The notes under the pieces: model-generated | Seen by the model: the letters and a program-made list of their open reading frames with translations, nothing else | Told to the model about the DNA's origin: nothing | Databases searched by the model: none | Assembly (NCBI RefSeq): GCF_000308715.1 | Contig: NZ_BAGH01000119.1 | Location: 61,966-125,965, forward strand | Origin: Nocardia tenerifensis NBRC 101015 | GTDB lineage: Bacteria; Actinomycetota; Actinomycetes; Mycobacteriales; Mycobacteriaceae | Length of the DNA: 64,000 bases | Direction of reading: 5' to 3' | Position numbers and translations under genes: made by a program | Shown: positions 33,659 to 41,758 of the stretch, piece after piece | How positions within the stretch are numbered: position 1 is the stretch's first letter | Layout of the letters: each line of letters opens with the position of its first letter

Positions 33659-33691
33659 CGGCTCAGTGCTCGATACGGCTCAGTGCTCGAT
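33659..33691. repeat. Tandem 17-bp duplication at the MarR gene end
   Basis: CGGCTCAGTGCTCGAT occurs at 33659-33674 and again at 33676-33691. The second copy encodes the last residues and stop of the MarR protein; the first copy lies beyond the stop, so the duplication may have moved or restored the 3' end. Confidence 0.7.
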
Positions 33692-34099
33692 CCTGTTGAG
33701 GATGTCGCGTAGCGTCCGCAGATCGTCGGCGGGCAGGGCGTTGACCGAGTCGGGTGCGGGATCCGGCGTCGCCAGGGCCTTGGCGAGCACGGCCCGGCCG
33801 GCCGCGGTGATGGTGACGAGCTTCTTGCGCCGGTTGGTCGGATCGACCTCGCGGACGACGTAACCTAGCTCCTCCAGCTGATTGACCGCGACGGTGGTGG
33901 CGGGCGCGTCCATCGCCGCGGCGTAGGCCAGCTCCTTGACGGTCATGGGCTCGGCGCGCAGCCGGCGCAGCACCCGGATGCGACTGAACGACAAGCCGGT
34001 CCGCTCCACCGCCGCGCGCCGCCACGGGTCGCGGGAGTACAGGACGACCCGGGTGAGCAGCGCCCACACCTCATCGGGTGTTGGGTTCTCATCCGACAT
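33680..34099 (-). CDS. MarR-family transcriptional regulator
   Basis: A 139-residue winged-helix protein. TGLSFSRIRVLRRLRAEP, MTVKELAYAAAMDAPATTVAVNQLEELGYVVRE and the wing DPTNRRKKLVTITAAGRAVL are the MarR DNA-binding core. The start MSDENPTPDEV at 34099 lies inside the end of the exporter gene (11-bp overlap), so the two are one operon. The regulator probably represses the exporter through the palindrome at 35468-35491. Confidence 0.9.
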   Translation of the reverse strand: MSDENPTPDEVWALLTRVVLYSRDPWRRAAVERTGLSFSRIRVLRRLRAEPMTVKELAYAAAMDAPATTVAVNQLEELGYVVREVDPTNRRKKLVTITAAGRAVLAKALATPDPAPDSVNALPADDLRTLRDILNRIEH

Positions 34100-35465
34100 G
34101 AACGGGCACCTTCTGTTCCAGCAGCGGGGCGACGCGGTCACTGGACCGCTTCGCCGACGGGGTATTGGCGACGATGCCGAGTATGGCGACGCCGAGGGTC
34201 AGCACGGCGATCACCCACCACAGTGCCGCGCCCGACAGCGCGCCGCACAGCGCCACGCCGACACTCACCCCGATCTGCCGGCTGGTCGAGGCGACCGCGG
34301 ACGCCGCGCCCGCCCGATCCAGCGGCATCCCGCTGACCGCGGTGTTGGTGATCGGCGCGTTGACCATGCCGAAACCGATCCCGAACAGCGCGAACATGAT
34401 CACCAGCGCCCATACCGGGGTGTTCGCGTCGAGCCTGGTGAGCAGCAGCGCGGCGATCGTCATCAGCACGCCCGCCGCGATCAGCGACGGTTTGGTGCCG
34501 ACCCGGCCCACCAGCCGGCCGGACAGCGGCGAGAAGATCATCACCGCGATGGCCTGCGCCAAATACAGCACACCGGTGTGCACGGCCGAGTAGTGCCGCA
34601 CCCCTTGCAGATACAGCGAGCAGCTGAACAGGAACGCGCCGAGCGCGGCGAAGGCGAAGACGGCGATGACCGTCGCCGACGCGAACGGGATGCTGCGGAA
34701 GAACCGCAGATCGATAAAGGGGTCGGCGTGGCGTGACTCGCAGAACATGAAGGCGGCGAGCGCGATCACCGAGATCACGAAGATCTCCGGCCTGCGCTCG
34801 ATCAGCCCGAACACCGTGGAGAACAGGAACACCATGGCGAGCAGCTGCCCGGCCGGATCGATGCCGCGCACCGTCGCCGACTTCGTCTCGGGCACGAAGG
34901 TGGCCGTGAACACCAGCGCCACCGCGACGATGGGCAGATTGATCCAGAACACCGACTGCCAGCCGAACGCCTCGATGAGAATGCCGCCGGCGGTCGGGCC
35001 GAGCGCCATCGCGATGCCGACCACCGCGCCCCACACGCCGATCGCGCGGGCGCGCTCCATTCTGCCGGTGAACACCGTGGTGATGATCGACATCGCCACC
35101 GGATTGAGCATCGAGCCGCCGATCGCCTGCACGAACCGGGCGCCGATCAGGAACTCGATGGTCGGCGCGAGGCTGCACAGCAGCGAGCCGATCGCGAAGG
35201 TGATCAAGCCGATTCGGAACACCCGGCGCCGGCCGAACCGGTCGGCCGCGCCGCCCGCCAGCATCAGCAGGCTGGCCAGGGTGAGGGTGTAGATGTCGAC
35301 GATCCACTGCAGCCGCGACAGCGGCGCGTGCAGGTCCGTCCGGATGGTGGGGATCGCGACGTTCACGATGGTCGCGTCCATGGAAACGATCAGCAGGCTC
35401 AGGCAGCACGTGGTCAGCACGAGCGTCTTGCGACGGGCCGACATCCCCTGGACAGTTGTAGTCAC
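34089..35465 (-). CDS. MFS exporter, 14-helix (DHA2) type
   Basis: A 458-residue protein with 14 predicted membrane helices. MDATIVNVAIPTIRTDL after helix 1 is the DHA2 motif D1, GGAADRFGRRRVFRIGL is motif A, and GWQSVFWINLPI follows helix 6. The family exports antiseptics, drugs and metabolites. The GTG at 35465 is only three bases from the palindromic operator, so the mRNA is probably very short-led. It is co-transcribed with the overlapping MarR gene. Confidence 0.9.
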   Translation of the reverse strand: MTTTVQGMSARRKTLVLTTCCLSLLIVSMDATIVNVAIPTIRTDLHAPLSRLQWIVDIYTLTLASLLMLAGGAADRFGRRRVFRIGLITFAIGSLLCSLAPTIEFLIGARFVQAIGGSMLNPVAMSIITTVFTGRMERARAIGVWGAVVGIAMALGPTAGGILIEAFGWQSVFWINLPIVAVALVFTATFVPETKSATVRGIDPAGQLLAMVFLFSTVFGLIERRPEIFVISVIALAAFMFCESRHADPFIDLRFFRSIPFASATVIAVFAFAALGAFLFSCSLYLQGVRHYSAVHTGVLYLAQAIAVMIFSPLSGRLVGRVGTKPSLIAAGVLMTIAALLLTRLDANTPVWALVIMFALFGIGFGMVNAPITNTAVSGMPLDRAGAASAVASTSRQIGVSVGVALCGALSGAALWWVIAVLTLGVAILGIVANTPSAKRSSDRVAPLLEQKVPVHVG

Positions 35466-35467
35466 AC

Positions 35468-35491
35468 AACTATTGTTAAATCACAACAGTT
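35468..35491. promoter_or_regulatory. MarR-type palindromic operator
   Basis: On the minus strand AACT-N-TTGT-N6-ACAA-N-AGTT: inverted half-sites 35468-35479 and 35480-35491. It directly precedes the exporter start codon. This is a suitable dimeric winged-helix site for the MarR protein of the same operon. Confidence 0.7.
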
Positions 35492-35546
35492 CCGGATGCA
35501 AGGGTTGTGATCTGCGTCGCACCCGTCGGGTTGGCATGCTGGACGG

Positions 35547-36086
35547 GTGATCTCGGGATCTGCGGCGCTGTTCCTCGGTGGGCGTTCGGGTGTGGGTAAG
35601 AGCCGGGTCGGCCTCGCGGTGCACGCGCTGCTGGCCGAGGCGAAGGTGCGGCACGCGCTGATCGAGGGGGACAATCTCGACATGGCCTACCCGCCGACGT
35701 GGGAGTACGGACTCGCCGAGCTGAATCTGGCGGCCATGTGGCAGAACTATCGCGCGCTCGGCTACCGGCGGCTCGTCTACACCAACACCGCCAGCGTGCT
35801 GCCCGAGGTCATCGGCGAGCTCACCGCCGCGATGGGGGATACGCCCTCGGTCACTGCGGTATTGCTCACCTGTGACGATCGCACCGCTCGCGCGCGACTC
35901 GCGCAGCGCGAGAACGGCATCGAGTTGCGGCGGCATATCGAGCGCAGCATGGCGATGTCGCGCGAGCTGTCCGCCGCGGCGCCGAGCTGGGTGCACGTCG
36001 TCGACACCACCGACCGCTCGCCCGAGGAGGTCGCGGCGCAGGTCGTCGCGCTCACCGGCTGGTCGAACCCGACCACGGCCGAGTAG
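35547..36086 (+). CDS. Small P-loop NTPase/kinase-like protein
   Basis: A 179-residue protein. The Walker A loop GGRSGVGKSRVGLAVH lies at residues 11-26. Next come a DxxDMAYPP loop (GDNLDMAYPPTWEYG) and VTAVLLTCDDRTARARLAQRE, an R-rich lid region as in small nucleotide or sugar kinases. The acceptor substrate is unknown. GTG start at 35547. Not obviously in an operon; the TerD-vWA gene follows 50 bp downstream. Confidence 0.8.
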   Translation: MISGSAALFLGGRSGVGKSRVGLAVHALLAEAKVRHALIEGDNLDMAYPPTWEYGLAELNLAAMWQNYRALGYRRLVYTNTASVLPEVIGELTAAMGDTPSVTAVLLTCDDRTARARLAQRENGIELRRHIERSMAMSRELSAAAPSWVHVVDTTDRSPEEVAAQVVALTGWSNPTTAE

Positions 36087-36135
36087 CGGCTGCCCTACCC
36101 TGACTACGGTTCGTCGGTTCGAGGTAGGAGTCTCG

Positions 36136-37395
36136 GTGGGTGCTGCGCTCGTGAAGGGGCAGAACGGTTCGCTGGCTCAGTCACGGGTCGTGGTGTCGGT
36201 GCGGACCGAGGCGGCCGTGGATCTATCCGCGTTGCTCGTCACGGCGGCGGGCACGGTGCGCTCGGACGCCGACTTCGTCTTCTTCAACCAGCCCGCCGCG
36301 CCCGGTGTCGTGCTGCGCGCCGACGACAGTGCGGCGCTGGAGGTTTCGTTCGACGAGGTGCCCGAGGAGATCGATCAGCTGCGAGCGGTCGTCACCCTGG
36401 ACGATCCCGGCGCGGTGTTCGGCCGATATGCCGCGCCGGTGGCGACGGTGACCGATTCGCTCGGAAACGTGGTGTACGAGTATCGAATCGAGGGTCTCGA
36501 CACGGAGTCCGTGGTCATCGCGCTCGAGCTGTATCGGCGCGGCGGTGGGTGGAAGGTGCGGGCCGTCGGCCAGGGTTACGCGGGCGGGTTCGCCGCGCTG
36601 GTGACCGATCATGGTGTGCGCGTGGACGATCCGCCCGCCGCCCAGCCTCTCGAACGGTCGGCGGAGCGCGTGCGTACCGTCCCGGGCGAGGCGGCGCTCT
36701 CGTTCGAGAAGCGCGAACGGCTGGACATGCGCAAGCGCGCTGTGGCCAAGGTGCTGATCGACAAGGGCGCCTGGGGAATTCGAGCGCGCGTCGTGCTGGT
36801 GATCGACAAGACCGGCAGCATGCACAAGCAGTACCGCACCGAGGTCGTGCATCGGGTGGTGCAGCGGATGATTCCGGTGGCGACGCAACTGGACGACGAC
36901 GGCTCGCTCGAGGCCTACCTCTATGCCCTCTCGTTCGCCAAGCTGCCCGACATCACGGTCGCGCGCAGCGAGGAGTGGACGCGGACCTTCCTGCATCTCG
37001 GCGGCGTCCACGAGGGCATCGACTACGGCGAAATCGGCGGCCGCAACGACGAATTGCCGGTCATGCGCGACATCATCGCCTCGCTGCGTCCCGGTGACGG
37101 CCCGACGTTGGTCCTGTTCTTCACCGACGGCGGCTTCGCGAACAAGCGGGATATCGGCGCGCTCATGCGCGAGGCGTCCCGGCTGCCCGCCTTCTGGCAG
37201 TTCATCGGCCTCGGCCGCGCCAACTACGGCCTGCTGCGCTCGCTCGACGAGATGACCGGCCGAATCGTCGACAACGCCGGGTTTTTCGCGCTGGACGACA
37301 TCGATCAGGTGGACGACGGCGAGCTGTACGCGCGGCTGCTCGGCGAGTTCCCGGCGTGGCTGCGGGCGGCCGAGGCGGCGGGCATCCTGCGCTGA
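36136..37395 (+). CDS. TerD-domain protein with von Willebrand A domain
   Basis: A 419-residue protein. The N-terminal TerD domain (about residues 1-165) includes LVKGQNGSLAQSRVVVSVR, the acidic calcium-site region TVRSDADFVFFNQPAAPG, and VVIALELYRRGGGWKVRAVG. The C-terminal vWA domain (about 215-415) has the metal site motif VVLVIDKTGSMHKQ (DxTxS type) and later LVLFFTDGGFANKRD. Ter proteins are membrane-associated stress or phage-resistance and chemical-stress scaffolds. GTG at 36136 with GGAG before it. A second TerD-domain protein lies at 45469-47250. Confidence 0.9.
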   Translation: MGAALVKGQNGSLAQSRVVVSVRTEAAVDLSALLVTAAGTVRSDADFVFFNQPAAPGVVLRADDSAALEVSFDEVPEEIDQLRAVVTLDDPGAVFGRYAAPVATVTDSLGNVVYEYRIEGLDTESVVIALELYRRGGGWKVRAVGQGYAGGFAALVTDHGVRVDDPPAAQPLERSAERVRTVPGEAALSFEKRERLDMRKRAVAKVLIDKGAWGIRARVVLVIDKTGSMHKQYRTEVVHRVVQRMIPVATQLDDDGSLEAYLYALSFAKLPDITVARSEEWTRTFLHLGGVHEGIDYGEIGGRNDELPVMRDIIASLRPGDGPTLVLFFTDGGFANKRDIGALMREASRLPAFWQFIGLGRANYGLLRSLDEMTGRIVDNAGFFALDDIDQVDDGELYARLLGEFPAWLRAAEAAGILR

Positions 37396-37402
37396 AACCG
37401 CT

Positions 37403-37921
37403 TCAGCGGTAGGGTTTTTGCTTCTTGGCCCACTCGGCCCACTCCTTGTTCATGGCGAAGAAGCGTTTGCCCCACTCCAGGGCGAGGTGGCCGTTGCGGG
37501 AGAATTCGTCGTCGTCCCAGTCGATCGACTCCTCGAGCGAGATCAGCTCGGCGTGACCCTCGGCGGCCCAGGTCGCGATGCCGGTCAGGTACTCCTCGGC
37601 CCGCGCGCGCGGGATCACGCCGAGGAAGAAGACGCGCAGGAGCAGTTCGTTGCGGTTGGTCTGCTTCGGCTCGGTCTCGGTGAGCCAGTGTCGCAAATCG
37701 GACAGGCCGGCCTCGGTGATCGAGTACTCCTTGCGGCCGCGCGGGCCCTCGTCCGACACGGTGACGAGTTCGGCTTCGGCGAGTTTGGTGAGTTCGGTAT
37801 AGATCTGGCTCTGCGTGGCGGACCAGATATTGGCCAGCGAGTACTTGAACCGCTGCAGCAGGTCGTACCCGCTGGCGGGGTGGTCGGCCAGCAACCCGAG
37901 CATCGCGTACCGCAGACTCAT
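37403..37921 (-). CDS. PadR-family transcriptional regulator
   Basis: A 172-residue protein: MSLRYAMLGLLADHPASGYDLLQRF, SQIYTELTKLAEAELVTVSD with the wing GPRGRKEYSITEAGLSDL, and a C-terminal helical dimer domain (about 95-165). PadR regulators respond to small phenolics and drugs. It is convergent with TerD-vWA and divergent from the membrane protein at 38028. The intergenic region has TCGACAT twice (near 37950 and 37975), possibly its site. Confidence 0.85.
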   Translation of the reverse strand: MSLRYAMLGLLADHPASGYDLLQRFKYSLANIWSATQSQIYTELTKLAEAELVTVSDEGPRGRKEYSITEAGLSDLRHWLTETEPKQTNRNELLLRVFFLGVIPRARAEEYLTGIATWAAEGHAELISLEESIDWDDDEFSRNGHLALEWGKRFFAMNKEWAEWAKKQKPYR

Positions 37922-38027
37922 GCCCTCACTCTACATTCCAGTCTTGACAGGTCGACATCGCAGTCTCTAGTTTCGACATGTCACAATAGGAATATCGCGG
38001 CAACGCGAGCCGAGGAGCTTCTCGAAC

Positions 38028-38582
38028 ATGTCGTACCTGCGCACCTTCGCCCCCTGGATCGTTTACGCCGTGATTCCCTCCGCGCAGTGGCAGTGGGCCG
38101 CGCTGGCCGCGCTGCTGCTGTCGGCGGTGGAGGTGGCCCGTCAGCTCCGGGCCGGCCGCACGCTCGACGCCCTGCTGATCGATGTGGGCTCGCTGGTCTT
38201 CTTCGCGGCGCTGACCGTGCTCGCCTTCGCCGATCCGGATACCGCCCTGCACCCCTACGGTCCCGCGCTGTCGTCCGGGGTGCTCGCGCTGATCGCGATA
38301 GCGTCGCTGGCGGTGCGCAAGCCCTTCACCCTCGGCATCGCGAAACAGTCTGCGCCGAAAGAACTCTGGGATCATCCGGTGTTCGTCCGCACCGCCTACG
38401 TGCTCACCACGGTCTGGGCGGCGAGCTTTACCCTCGGCTGCGTCGTGCTCGTCGCGCTGGCGCACGCGGGCTCGACCCCGCGGACCATCGCGCAGATCGC
38501 GGCCTTCGTGATCCCGATCGTCTTCACCGTCCGCTATGTCGCCTATATCCAGGCCAAGGCGCCCGCCCGCGCCGAGGGCTGA
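38028..38582 (+). CDS. Small integral membrane protein
   Basis: A 184-residue protein with about five membrane helices, for example WIVYAVIPSAQWQWAALAAL, LLIDVGSLVFFAALTVLAF and VLTTVWAASFTLGCVVLVAL. ATG start at the first methionine after a control region shared with PadR. It ends 26 bp before the carotenoid oxygenase. No family is recognised; it is similar in size and layout to hypothetical membrane proteins placed next to PadR genes. Confidence 0.75.
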   Translation: MSYLRTFAPWIVYAVIPSAQWQWAALAALLLSAVEVARQLRAGRTLDALLIDVGSLVFFAALTVLAFADPDTALHPYGPALSSGVLALIAIASLAVRKPFTLGIAKQSAPKELWDHPVFVRTAYVLTTVWAASFTLGCVVLVALAHAGSTPRTIAQIAAFVIPIVFTVRYVAYIQAKAPARAEG

Positions 38583-38607
38583 CCTTCGACCAGATCGGTT
38601 GTCTGCC

Positions 38608-39912
38608 ATGACCACATCCGCGCCACACCTCACCGGCAACTACGCCCCGGTCACCGACGAGCTCACCGCCGTCGACCTCCCGGTCACCGGGCGGATCCCG
38701 GCCGAACTCACCGGCTGGTATCTGCGCAACGGCCCGAATCCGCAGGCCGCCGCCTCCCGCCACTGGTTCGTCGGGGACGGCATGGTGCACGGGATCCGCA
38801 TCGAGAACGGCCGCGCCGTCTCCTATCGCAATCGCTGGGTGCGCACCGCCACCTTCACCGACGGCGTGCGAACCTACGACGAGTCGGGCCACCACAACCT
38901 GGCCGCGGGCGTCGCCAACACCCACGTCATCCGGCATGCCGGGCGCACGCTCGCGCTGGTCGAGTCGTCCTACCCCTATGAACTGACCTGCGACCTGGAC
39001 ACCGTCGGACCCTACGACTTCGACGGTGCTCTGCGCACCGCGATGACCGCGCACCCCAAGACCTGCCCGGTCACCGGTGAGCTGCACTTCTTCGGTTACG
39101 AGCTGACCGTCGCGCCGTTCCTGACCTATCACCGCGCCGACGCTCAGGGCAATCTGCTGCTCAGCCGCCCGATCGACGTGCCCGCCGCGACCATGCAGCA
39201 CGACTTCAACCTCACCGCCGAGCACGTCGTATTCATGGACCTGCCGGTCGTTTTCGACGTGGCCGCCGCTATCGCGGGCACGGGAATGCCGTTCCGCTGG
39301 AGCGACAGTTATCCGGCGCGGCTCGGCGTGCTGCGCCGCGACGATCCGCACGGCGCGGTGCGCTGGTTCCCGATCGAACCCTGCTACGTCTTCCACACGC
39401 TCAACGCGCACGACGAGCCGGGCAGGATCGTGCTGTACGTGATGCGCTATCCGCAGTTGTGGCGCGACGAGTCCCACACCTTCGAGAAGTCGACGCTGTG
39501 GCGCTGGACCATCGATCTCGCCGCGGGCACCGTGGCCGAGGAGCAGCTCGACGATCGGGTCGCCGAGTTCCCCCGGGTGGACGATCGTCTGGTGGGGCTG
39601 GATTCGCGCATCGGTCACGCGGCGGTGGCCGGTGATTCGGGCGCGCTGCTGCGCTACGACCTGCACACCGGCGCGAGCAGCGCGCACGAGTTCGGGCCCG
39701 GCCGAATCCCCGGCGAGGCGGTGTTCGCGCCTGCCGACGAGAAGCCCGGCGGCGACGGCTATCTCATGACGTTCGTCTACGACGCCGCGACCGACGGCAG
39801 CGAGCTGGCGATCCTGGACGCCACCGACCTGGCCGCCGCGCCGCTCGCCACCGTGCACCTGCCGCGGCGGGTTCCGTTCGGGTTCCACGGAAGTTGGCTC
39901 GCCGACCGGTGA
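38608..39912 (+). CDS. Carotenoid oxygenase (cleavage dioxygenase) family
   Basis: A 434-residue RPE65/CCD family protein. Four iron-binding histidines are in TAHPKTCPVTGELHFFGY (about H149), MQHDFNLTAEHVVFM (about H198), YVFHTLNAHDE (about H262) and GFHGSWL (about H427). LRNGPNPQ near the start is a family signature. The enzyme splits a double bond in carotenoids, retinoids or stilbenes; which one is not clear. The family is usually 440-500 residues, so this is near full length. It stands next to a strong terminator. Confidence 0.9.
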   Translation: MTTSAPHLTGNYAPVTDELTAVDLPVTGRIPAELTGWYLRNGPNPQAAASRHWFVGDGMVHGIRIENGRAVSYRNRWVRTATFTDGVRTYDESGHHNLAAGVANTHVIRHAGRTLALVESSYPYELTCDLDTVGPYDFDGALRTAMTAHPKTCPVTGELHFFGYELTVAPFLTYHRADAQGNLLLSRPIDVPAATMQHDFNLTAEHVVFMDLPVVFDVAAAIAGTGMPFRWSDSYPARLGVLRRDDPHGAVRWFPIEPCYVFHTLNAHDEPGRIVLYVMRYPQLWRDESHTFEKSTLWRWTIDLAAGTVAEEQLDDRVAEFPRVDDRLVGLDSRIGHAAVAGDSGALLRYDLHTGASSAHEFGPGRIPGEAVFAPADEKPGGDGYLMTFVYDAATDGSELAILDATDLAAAPLATVHLPRRVPFGFHGSWLADR

Positions 39913-39919
39913 TTCGGGT

Positions 39920-39949
39920 GCCGTCGCCGGAGTGTGCTCCGGCGACGGC
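39920..39949. terminator. Bidirectional terminator hairpin
   Basis: A perfect 13-bp stem, GCCGTCGCCGGAG (39920-39932) with CTCCGGCGACGGC (39937-39949) and a TGTG loop, between the convergent carotenoid oxygenase and MerR genes. Confidence 0.9.
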
Positions 39950-39960
39950 CCGCTAGTGGG

Positions 39961-40551
39961 TCAGGATTCCAGCGGCCACAGGGCGCGTCGCTGTTCACGC
40001 ATGCGCTGTTGTTCCTGTGGGCTCAGCGCGGCGAAGGCTTGTTCGCGGCCGCGCGTGAGCGCCGCGAGTTCGTCGGCGCTGAGCTGAGCCATTGCCGTGC
40101 GCCGTGATTCGGCGAGTTCCGCGAACTGTTCGGGGGTCAGCGGCTGGTTCATGGTTATCGTCTCCTCGATCAACCGTAGGAACTGCGTGGCCGACGGTTC
40201 GACCAGGCGGTCGAGTCCGTCGAGCACACCGAGGAGGCGGGTGCGTAAGGCGATGGCCTGCCCGATCCGCTCCTCGACCAGCGTCAACTGGTCGAGGATC
40301 AGCGTGCGCGGGTCCTGATCGGCGGTGTCGAGCACCGCGCCGATCGTGTCCAGCGCGAAACCGAAGCTGCGCAGGGCGATCACCCGGTGCAGCCGCCGGA
40401 CGTCGGCCTCGGTGTAGCAGCGATGCCCGCCGGACGTGCGGTTCGACGGCGACAACAGGCCTAGCCGGTCGTAGTGATGCAGTGTCCGGACGGTGATCCC
40501 GGTTTCCCTTGCCAGTTCACCGATCCGCCAGCTGCGCTGCGTCTCGCCCAT
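39961..40551 (-). CDS. MerR-family regulator (TipA-like, short effector)
   Basis: A 196-residue protein. WRIGELARETGITVRTLHHYD and RLGLLSPSNRTSGGHRCYTEA form the winged helix, LGVLDGLDRLVEPSATQFLR is the dimer helix, and the C-terminal half (about 130-190) is a short TipAS-like end, PLTPEQFAELAESRRTAMAQ. It has its own 19-bp-spacer promoter at 40579-40609, suggesting autoregulation. Confidence 0.85.
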   Translation of the reverse strand: MGETQRSWRIGELARETGITVRTLHHYDRLGLLSPSNRTSGGHRCYTEADVRRLHRVIALRSFGFALDTIGAVLDTADQDPRTLILDQLTLVEERIGQAIALRTRLLGVLDGLDRLVEPSATQFLRLIEETITMNQPLTPEQFAELAESRRTAMAQLSADELAALTRGREQAFAALSPQEQQRMREQRRALWPLES

Positions 40552-40578
40552 CGGCCCTCCTCTCGGTGCGCGTAATTC

Positions 40579-40609
40579 ACGCTAGAACCTGACGTAGCGT
40601 CGGATTCAA
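40579..40609 (-). promoter_or_regulatory. MerR-type promoter, 19-bp spacer
   Basis: On the minus strand TTGAAT (40609-40604), 19 bases and TAGCGT (40584-40579). The spacer contains a near dyad, CCGACG-cta-CGTCAGG. The start codon of the MerR gene is at 40551. Long spacer plus dyad indicates positive autoregulation by the MerR protein. Confidence 0.7.
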
Positions 40610-40692
40610 GGGTGAATTTCCCGCACGCGCCGACGACGGAGCGTGCGGCCGGAGAGGTGATGGGGGAGCGGGGTTCTGGGTGTGGGCGGGGA

Positions 40693-40971
40693 TCAGCCGA
40701 TGACGGCGTTCATGATTGTGCCCGCGCTGGTGGCGACGACACCGCCGATCATGGCGCCCGCCACCATCTTCGGGGAGTCGAGTCCGCCACCGGTCCATTT
40801 CTCCCAGGCGAACTTGCCGCCCGCGTAGATGATCGCGGTGATGCCCGCCAGCAGGACGAACCAGGTGAAGTAGCGGACCAGTTGGAGGAACTTGTCGGAG
40901 ACCGGCGGAGCCTCGGGGCTGGGATTGCCGATCTGAGCAAGCAGTGTGTCGTGCACGGCGAGCAGGATCAT
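40693..40971 (-). CDS. Small two-TM protein (pilin-like paralog A)
   Basis: A 92-residue protein, MILLAVHDTLLAQIGNPSPE then two hydrophobic helices: LQLVRYFTWFVLLAGITAII (about 32-52) and MVAGAMIGGVVATSAGTIMN (about 70-90). GGKFAWEKWTGG links them. It aligns almost residue for residue over the last 75 positions with the plus-strand protein at 41387-41680. The shape, with a Gly/Ala-rich second helix, resembles VirB2/TrbC-type pilins. No type IV secretion gene is visible nearby. The start has only a weak ribosome binding site. Confidence 0.6.
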   Translation of the reverse strand: MILLAVHDTLLAQIGNPSPEAPPVSDKFLQLVRYFTWFVLLAGITAIIYAGGKFAWEKWTGGGLDSPKMVAGAMIGGVVATSAGTIMNAVIG

Positions 40972-41386
40972 CGTGGTCAGCTCATTCTGGATTCGGGACG
41001 GGGTGAGATTCGCTGACTGCGATGGTATCGGTTTGTTCGCTGTAATGCAGTCGGGTCGGGTGCGGCGCAGTGGAGTTCGGCGTCGCCACGCACTTGCCGG
41101 GGTTGCTGATGGTCGGGATGATGGGAGGGGCGGGGTGCTCGAAGACCCGGTCGCCGCGCACCGCCGATCGAGGTCGGCGGGTTGTCGCTTACTACCGCTT
41201 GGGGGCGATTGCGCAGGTGGCGCCGCGGAGCGTGAGCTCGCGATCGTGGTCGGCCCCCCACGCGGCGGCCACGCGATCACCGGCCTGCCCGTATCCTCGT
41301 ACAAGATCGAATCCATCGGCGGTTGAACAGCTTTCGCGTGGCAGCTCGGCGGCGGCAAAGTTGTAGTGGAGCGTAGGGAGTAGACG
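40972..41386. other. 415-bp region between the two pilin-like paralogs
   Basis: No gene is supported on either strand. The region separates the two head-to-head paralogs, so it should hold both promoters. No clear repeat was found. Confidence 0.5.
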
Positions 41387-41680
41387 GTGAGCATCATTCT
41401 GACGTCGATCGGGGATGGTTTCACGACGCTGGCGCAGGTCAGCAACCCGACGCCGGAGGCGCCGCCGTTGTCGGACAAGCTGTTACAGATGGTCCGGTAC
41501 CTCACCTGGTTCGCGCTGCTGTCGGGGATCCTCGCCATCATCTTCGCCGGCGGCAAGTTCGCCTGGGAGAAGTGGCAGGGTGGGGCGCTGCAATCGCCGA
41601 AGATGATCGCGGGCGCCATGCTCGGCGGTGTCGTCGCGACGAGCGCGGGCACCATCATGAACGCGGTGCTCGGCACTTAG
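41387..41680 (+). CDS. Small two-TM protein (pilin-like paralog B)
   Basis: A 97-residue protein, MSIILTSIGDGFTTLAQVSN then LQMVRYLTWFALLSGILAII and MIAGAMLGGVVATSAGTIMN, ending AVLGT. It has a good GGGAG before the GTG. It is the mirror paralog of 40693-40971, with the same order SDK-helix-GGKFAWEKW-helix. The two diverge from a common 415-bp region, as if one copy had been inverted and duplicated. Function unknown; pilin-like or small membrane-channel-like. Confidence 0.7.
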   Translation: MSIILTSIGDGFTTLAQVSNPTPEAPPLSDKLLQMVRYLTWFALLSGILAIIFAGGKFAWEKWQGGALQSPKMIAGAMLGGVVATSAGTIMNAVLGT

Positions 41681-41758
41681 CCATTGTTCGGCAACCGCTT
41701 GGCTATACTCCTGCCCGGATCTCTTGCAAATGTCCGATCGGGAGCAGGGGAAAGGCCT

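Noticed and set aside
41070..41366. ORF of about 99 codons between the pilin-like genes
   Set aside because: The start resembles nothing certain, there is no ribosome binding site, and the region should hold two promoters.
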